Shown here: positions 58,837-64,000 of the stretch, piece after piece
How positions within the stretch are numbered: position 1 is the stretch's first letter
How the letters are laid out: every line of letters starts with the position of its first letter
Assembly (NCBI GenBank): GCA_031841125.1
Contig: CM063110.1
Span: 35,293,214-35,357,213 of the forward strand
Length of the DNA: 64,000 bases
Direction of reading: 5' to 3'
Source of the DNA: Acanthococcus lagerstroemiae
Taxonomy: Eukaryota; Arthropoda; Insecta; Hemiptera; Eriococcidae
The notes under the pieces: model-generated
What the model was told of the DNA's origin: nothing
The model's database searches: none
What the model saw: the letters and a program-made list of their open reading frames with translations, nothing else
Translations under genes and position numbers: made by a program

Positions 58837-59932
58837 GTAGGGTGTTTCAAGGATAATTATGAGAACTCTGTAAAACCTTTCTGCGGTAGAATTTCACGAG
58901 AAACAATTTTTGTTTAAATTATTTTCTAAATTTAATAATTCTCGATATTTAGCAGAAAGCTGGTTTCTGTATGTTCAGTTCAGCCTCGTGGGAGAAGCAA
59001 TGTCGGGATTCTTGGGAGATTTTAACAAGTTGGTTCTTCAGAAAGTTCAATCATACTTGTACACCAAGATTTAGCTTTTTACGAGCGTTTGCGAACTCAT
59101 TTCTAAATGAAGCGTTATTTGCGTGAACTAGCAACACCTAGCGAATTCGGCGAGGTGAGTCCGACCTAAATCGAATCTCGATCAACGCGAAGCGACCAAA
59201 TTACCTTCGCAACAGTTTGTGACAAGATGAATGTAAAAGTTGAAAATTTATCGTGTCTAGGTGCTTTGAGACTTCTTTTCGTTCTATCTCCATCGCGGTG
59301 TAAGAAAAAAGTTGAGGATGAAATTAACTCGATAACTTTCATCCGTAGTTGGCGTACTTAAATTTTTTTATTTCCCCGATGGTAGGACATTATAGGTGGT
59401 ACAACGACGTCCAGTTGTTTTGAACAGTTAAACATGTAATATCGTTTCACTAGCCGCTGATTTTTTTCGTGCTCGTTGCGCGAACCTGCGAACCCATTTT
59501 GGAAAATATCTTTTACGATCCACTCGTATAATTGTCGTATTTTCTTTCCCGCTTGTTATGTTTATTGTAGCGCATTAAATATTTCATAAACGGAATAATA
59601 AATTCCGTTTGTTGTTTTATTCTTCCAGTTTACGAAATGTACGTCTCTGCGTTGAAAGACGTAAATTCGAACGCGATTTTTTTTTTTGCATTTGAAATTT
59701 AGAAAACAAAGAAATTTTGATTCGATTGTCGCGGCAATCGTTTATTCGGGTTGAGACACGCAAACAACGTATTTTATTTGTGCTCACGTATACTTGCACA
59801 CGCATCTTTTTTTTTCTCTTTCCTCCTTTCAAAATTATTTACCAACGAGAGCGGTGTCATCTATTTTGAATGATAATTCTAATAGTTGTGGGCTTGAGGG
59901 CCTTGCAGAGTAATTATATAAATTGATTTCAA
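58837..59932. other. Downstream flank of the BEL element; LTR not resolved
   Basis: Just beyond the pol stop (lower coordinates, minus strand) a purine-rich stretch at about 59805-59830 could be a polypurine tract, and the palindrome cggaataataaattccg sits at 59591-59607. I could not define an LTR because the partner LTR would lie outside the window. Confidence 0.3.
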
Positions 59933-61251
59933 CTATTCGGCGACAGGCAGAAGAATTAAATTGTGCACGGATCGACGGAGTATGGACGACGTTGTACGTA
60001 CGTCAACCGCACGAGTGTTTCCATGTTATCTGAAAGAATCGATGTTACGATGCCGAGAGGTCAATTGAACAACGTTTTCATTTCGTCCCCGTATAATGAC
60101 GACATCTCCGACTGAAAGATTGGAGGAGCCACGTTTCCATTTGGATCGAGTTTGGAAGTGGCTTAAATAGGAGTCCTTCCAACTCTATGGAACGAGCGGA
60201 CGATATTTTGCATGGCTTGCCAGCGACCCTCGAAGGAACAAGGTCCCAAGTCGGTGGAGGGCGTCTCCAATAAGGACGAGCCGACTAGGAAGTGAGCTGG
60301 TGTAATGCAGATATAATTGTCATTTTCCGTCGGGCGATAATAGAGAGGATGACAATTTAAAATGGCGGAGACTTGACACAGTACTGAATCAAACTCTTCG
60401 TAGGTTAAACAGTATGATCGAGTTGTCTTATGCAGCAGCGTTTTCATTGAGCGTACCGCAGCTTCCCACAATCCTCCGAAGTGCGGACTGCGGGGAAGTA
60501 CGAAGTGCCATTCAACATTGTCAGACTGAGTGCTATCCGTTAACTTGTTTTTATGCTGCAAAAAGAAATTACGCACACCAATAAAATTGGTAGCGTTGTC
60601 GGTGTATACATCCTTTGGAACACCACGAATGGCAGCGAACCGCCGGAATGTGGCAAGAAATGTCGCGGACGACAGATTGGACAACGGCTCCAAATGGATG
60701 ACTTTTGTCATGAAGCAGACGAAAACGGCTGCGTAGGTCTTATCGTACTTGACTGACCGATGACGAGAACATTTAGTCTGGAAAGGACCAGCTAAATCGA
60801 TTCCAACGTGTGTAAAGGGTCGTGAGATAGTGACTCTCTGCGGTGGTAGATCACCCATGATCTGACCGGCAAATTCAGCTCGCGTTCGTGTACAAAGAAC
60901 GCAGACGTGGATGGTCCTTTTGAGTAACTAATTGAGTCCGCCAACAATCCAAAACCTGTTTCTAACAAAATTACATACAAAAGAATTGCCGGCATGGAAG
61001 TATTTAACGTGTACGTGAGATACATACAATTGCAAAAAAATACAATTTTTAGGCAAGATAATAGGATGTTTAATAGTGAAATCGTATTCGGTACGCGAAA
61101 AACGACCGCCTACTCGTAATATGCCATCCGAATCCAAGAAGGGCGTTAAAGAAAGTAACGAACTACGAGAAGAAATCGACAGGTCTTTCAGGGCGTAAAT
61201 TTTCTTAGAAAGTGACTGAGATTGAACAATTCTTAAAATACAGTTCAAAGA
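59933..61251 (-). pseudogene. BEL/Pao pol: integrase region (distal segment)
   Basis: Read from 61251 down. The segment DGILRVGGRFSR, then KHPIILP, H-x3-H and NRFWIVGG is the zinc-binding N-terminus of the integrase. After an in-frame stop at 60928-60930 the same frame gives the CVLC pair, MGDLPPQRVT, then the DDE core: GIDLAGPF, VYTDNATNF and PHFGGLWEAAV. A frameshift near 60163-60169 leads to the C-terminal domain (KWKRGSSNLSVGDVVIIRG), then a further stop at 60026-60028, and the usual end at 59933. Integrase would insert the cDNA into the host genome. Two stops and a frameshift make this copy inactive. It continues at 63572-64000 across a Jockey insertion. Confidence 0.9.
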
Positions 61252-61252
61252 A

Positions 61253-63011
61253 ATAAGCAGTCTAAACAAAGTAAACACCACAATTATAAATAGTATAAAA
61301 GATGAAAGCGGACACCTACACACAGAACAAAAGAAAGTAAGTAACATACTAAATTACGCCTTCACGAACACTGCGAAAAATGTACTAAGTAAAATAAAAA
61401 AAGTAGAACAAGGGGGAAAATGTATAGGAAAATGGGATAGGGACGTCAAAATGACACAGTTCATTCCTACAACAAAAAAAGAAATAGCAGAAATAATATC
61501 CAATATGAAAAATAAAACTGCCCCTGGTCTAGATGAAATACAAGTGGAGACCCTGAAAGAAATAATAAACCAAATTTCCGGAGTACTAACAAAAATATTT
61601 AATAAAAGTCTTACTACAGCTGTAGTTCCGCAACATTTTAAAATCTCTGTAATTCACCCAATCTACAAATCGGGAGATAAAGATAACCCCTATAACTACA
61701 GACCAATATCGTTAATATCTAACATAGCTAAGATACTAGAAAAAATTGTAAAAAACAGAATATACACCTACCTCGAAAATTCAAATATATTGGCCGACAA
61801 TCAATTCGGTTTCGAGAAAAAGTACCATGAATGCCATTGCATATTTAACTGATCGAGTTACAAATAGTTTTGATCGTGGAACGAAATGCGGAATTATATT
61901 CATGGACATTCAAAAGGCGTTTGATACCATACAGCACGAAATACAATTTATCAAAAAATTAGAATGTTGCGGTATTACTGAAACAGTAAAGATATGGTTT
62001 GAGTCCTACCTAAAAAATAGAATACAAATGGTACAACTAGGCAACAACATAAGTGATAAAATGGAAATCACTGATGGATGCCCGCAAGGAACAATTCTAT
62101 CCCCGATCATATTTCTGATCTATATAAATGACTTAATAAACGAGCAAAACCAAAAATGCTCCCTCATATCATTTGCGGATGACACAGCTCTCATAGTAGA
62201 AGAAAAGAGTTGGGAACAAGTGTATGAAATGGCAAATTACAAAATGAACAAAATTAAACAGTGGTTCACCTTAAACTCCTTGTACCTACACCCTGAAAAA
62301 ACAAAATTCATAGCATTCACCCCTAAAAATCGAAATGAACCCACTTCACATTTGGTACAACACATACAATCTTGTAAAGTAAATTACCACCAGACTTGCA
62401 GCTGCCCACAAATAATAAAGGTAAATGAAGTTCGATATCTGGGCATAATTATAGATAAAAATTTAACATGGAAAAGCCAAATAAATTGTCTGGCATCAAG
62501 ACTGAGAAAACTCACGTATTTCATGTTAAGTATCAGAAATATAACCAACACTAAAATAAAATATGATGTCTACTATGCGCTAGTACAATCCATATTAAAC
62601 TATGGCATAATAGCATGGGGTAGTGCTTATCCAACAACAATAAAGCCCTTACAAATAGTGCAAAATAAGATCATAAAAATCATATTTAATTTCCACCCAA
62701 GGACGTCTACGATTCAGATCTATAAAATAACCAACTTATTAAACATACGAAAATTGCATATCAAAAACACTTTAACATACATGAAAACTAATAATTTATT
62801 ACGCATTCAGAAAAATCATAGTATAACAACTAGGCATAACCTTTGTAACATTAGGGTGCCAAAAAAAAGTACAAGAAGGGGACAACAAAACTATATGTAT
62901 CAGGGCATCTCATTTTTCAATAACCTTAGTCCATCCCATAAAGCAGAAATCATGTGTACCCCAGCAAAAAATACTAATAAAATAAAAAAACTTATAAATA
63001 GCCTACTATAG
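61253..63011 (+). pseudogene. Reverse transcriptase of Jockey-like element, frameshifted
   Basis: The frame is open without a start from 61253. The linker before RT includes IKDESGHLHTEQKKVSNILN. RT follows with NKTAPGLDEIQ, HPIYKSGDKDNPYNYRPISL and DNQFGFEKK. Near 61818-61826 a frameshift moves the protein to the frame of 61827-63011. That frame has FMDIQKAFDTIQH (motif A), DGCPQGTILSPIIF (motif B) and FADDTAL (motif C, 62172-62183), then VRYLGIIIDKNLTWKSQI and a C-terminal region without a clear zinc knuckle. The enzyme would prime reverse transcription at a nicked target. The APE endonuclease is lost. FADD instead of YADD is common in Jockey/CR1 relatives. The clade is an estimate. Confidence 0.85.
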
Positions 63012-63202
63012 CATAAACATGCACTAAATAAATAAATAAACAACAACAAACTAATAAATAAATACCATTAAAAAATAAATGAAAATAAATAAATAAACAA
63101 TAAATTTTCTGGTTGAGGATAAATATAACAAAATTCCTTTTCGTTTCCCTAGTTCCCAATTCATAAATTTGTAAACGGCGGATGGGGGCGGGGATCGGTA
63201 GT

Positions 63203-63440
63203 TTCTTTTTTTTCATGGCTTGGTTTTTATTTTTTTGGTTTTGTTTTGGTTTTTTTTGGTTGTTTTTTTGTTTTTCCCCCCTCTTTTTTTCTAGTTTCCT
63301 TTTCTACTTTTCTTTTGTTTTTTTTATTCCTTTTTATTTTGTTTTTGTATTTTTTGATTTTCCGATTTTCATTTTCCAAATTGTTCGATGTAGTAGTGTT
63401 TTTTTTTTTTTTTTTTTTTTTTTCCTATCATTTTACATAT
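63203..63440 (+). repeat. T-rich tract in the retrotransposon 3' UTR
   Basis: More than 200 bp dominated by T, ending in an uninterrupted run of over 20 T near 63401-63423. Frames across it encode only Phe-rich artefacts. Confidence 0.7.
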
Positions 63441-63571
63441 ATATATAATTTTTTTTCCCGCGTAGTTACATAAAAAATTCCAAAATATTATTATACAGCC
63501 TCGAAACGAGCTCCGCTCAGTGAGTGCAAAAAAAAAAAAGACGCAAATAAAGTTTTTTCATTTCATTTCAT

Positions 63572-64000
63572 TTCAAAGAGTCTTGTCGTTCAACTGCAGA
63601 TAAATGTACAGACACAGGTTTCACGTTTAAACATGTATACGACGGATATAGGCGACGACATTGATTAATTTAGCATACGATGCAAAGCGTTCAATGGGAA
63701 ATTCAAAAATTATAATAGCTAAATTACAGATCTTCTTAACTTTATCGTCTGGAGTTTCGTTTAAAGGAACAACTTTGTTACAATGTGATTCAAAATTGGA
63801 AATAAACCATTCAGGGCCATGTAACCAAAAATCATCGTTATTTAGAAGTATATGGGCATCTAAGCCGCGCCTACCCAGATCTGCTGGGTTTTCGGACGAT
63901 TTTACGAAATGAAATTGAGAAGACGGAACCTTAGCTAAAATTTTCTGCGGACGATTGCGGACGAATACTTCTAAAGCTGAGTTAGACTTTCCTAACCACG
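63572..64000 (-). pseudogene. BEL/Pao pol: RNase H to integrase connection (proximal segment, runs off the window)
   Basis: Read from 64000 down. WLGKSNSALEVFVRNR, then VPSSQFHFVKSSENPADL, RRGLDA, FWLHGPEWFIS and NETPDDKV are hallmark BEL/Pao sequences just before the integrase. RNase H and RT should lie beyond 64000. A frameshift occurs near 63628-63640. At 63572 the Jockey insertion interrupts the frame, which resumes at 61251 after removal of the insert and one copy of the 8-bp duplication. Confidence 0.85.

Larger units (their letters stand above)
61252..63571 (+). mobile_element. Jockey-like non-LTR retrotransposon inserted in the BEL element
   Basis: A 5'-truncated element on the plus strand, flanked by ttcaaaga at 61244-61251 and 63572-63579. 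It carries a reverse transcriptase frame broken by one frameshift and a 3' UTR with an (AAATA)n-like stretch at 63024-63105. The UTR also has a long T-rich run (63203-63425), an AATAAA signal at 63546-63551 and a terminal (TTTCA)n tail. The endonuclease is missing. Confidence 0.85.

Noticed and set aside
63182..63473. Phe-rich frames of 88 and 75 codons
   Set aside because: They derive from the T-rich 3' UTR of the Jockey-like element.
1..64000. CRISPR array, riboswitch or bacterial operon
   Set aside because: No regularly spaced identical repeats with unique spacers, no operon-like gene packing and no bacterial gene were seen. The repeat classes are eukaryotic.

Overview
This window looks like intergenic or heterochromatic DNA from an arthropod, most likely an insect. 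The basis is the mix of elements: BEL/Pao, a GC-rich R1/LOA-like non-LTR element, Jockey-like, hAT, MULE and pogo elements, plus tRNA-derived SINEs. I cannot name the species. The background is AT-rich, with many homopolymers and a long (TA)n tract. I found no convincing intron-exon host gene, no rRNA, no CRISPR array and no bacterial-type gene. Almost every recognisable coding stretch belongs to a decayed transposable element, and most open frames are spurious.

Layout, left half. 0.16-0.43 kb: two palindromic MITE-like units. 2.77-4.90 kb: an hAT element with a decayed ZMYM1-like transposase, split by a tRNA-derived SINE. 7.68-8.52 kb: copy A of a dispersed repeat. 8.56-10.2 kb: a degenerate quasi-tandem array interrupted by an inverted-repeat element carrying a tRNA-like sequence. 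11.65 and 12.1-12.5 kb: an hAT MITE and a foldback element. 16.2-16.6 kb: a minisatellite. 22.26-23.24 kb: an hAT element with another nested inside it. 23.6-24.4 kb: a MULE transposase remnant bracketed by inverted arrays of a 14-bp motif. 25.8, 28.0, 29.2, 30.15 and 31.1 kb: an inverted-repeat element, an hAT MITE, a second SINE type, a second motif-array element and a second SINE copy.

Layout, right half. 32.9 kb: an hAT MITE. 36.47-38.08 kb: a 5'-truncated, GC-rich non-LTR retrotransposon with a perfect 12-bp target duplication; about 100-bp relatives of its 3' end lie at 42.0 and 58.8 kb. 38.9-40.0 kb: copy B of the dispersed repeat, interrupted by an hAT MITE. 42.6-45.4 kb: an inverted-terminal-repeat pair enclosing a pogo-like remnant. 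45.6, 46.1 and 47.2 kb: three hAT MITEs. 50.5-51.0 kb: a third motif-array element. 52.3-53.5 kb: an AT-rich array with an inserted inverted-repeat element. 54.5-56.4 kb: a satellite-like array of roughly 140-bp units. 59.9-64.0 kb: a minus-strand BEL/Pao pol interrupted by a plus-strand Jockey-like element.

The genes do not form a pathway. The window is a record of nested insertions (SINE into hAT, hAT into hAT, hAT into dispersed repeat B, pogo into a larger inverted-repeat unit, Jockey into BEL). Many carry readable target-site duplications, so relative age can be ordered. The least standard material is the three elements whose termini are inverted arrays of a short repeated motif, the local SINE family, and the satellite-like array. 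All names rest on motifs read by eye, and no database search was possible.
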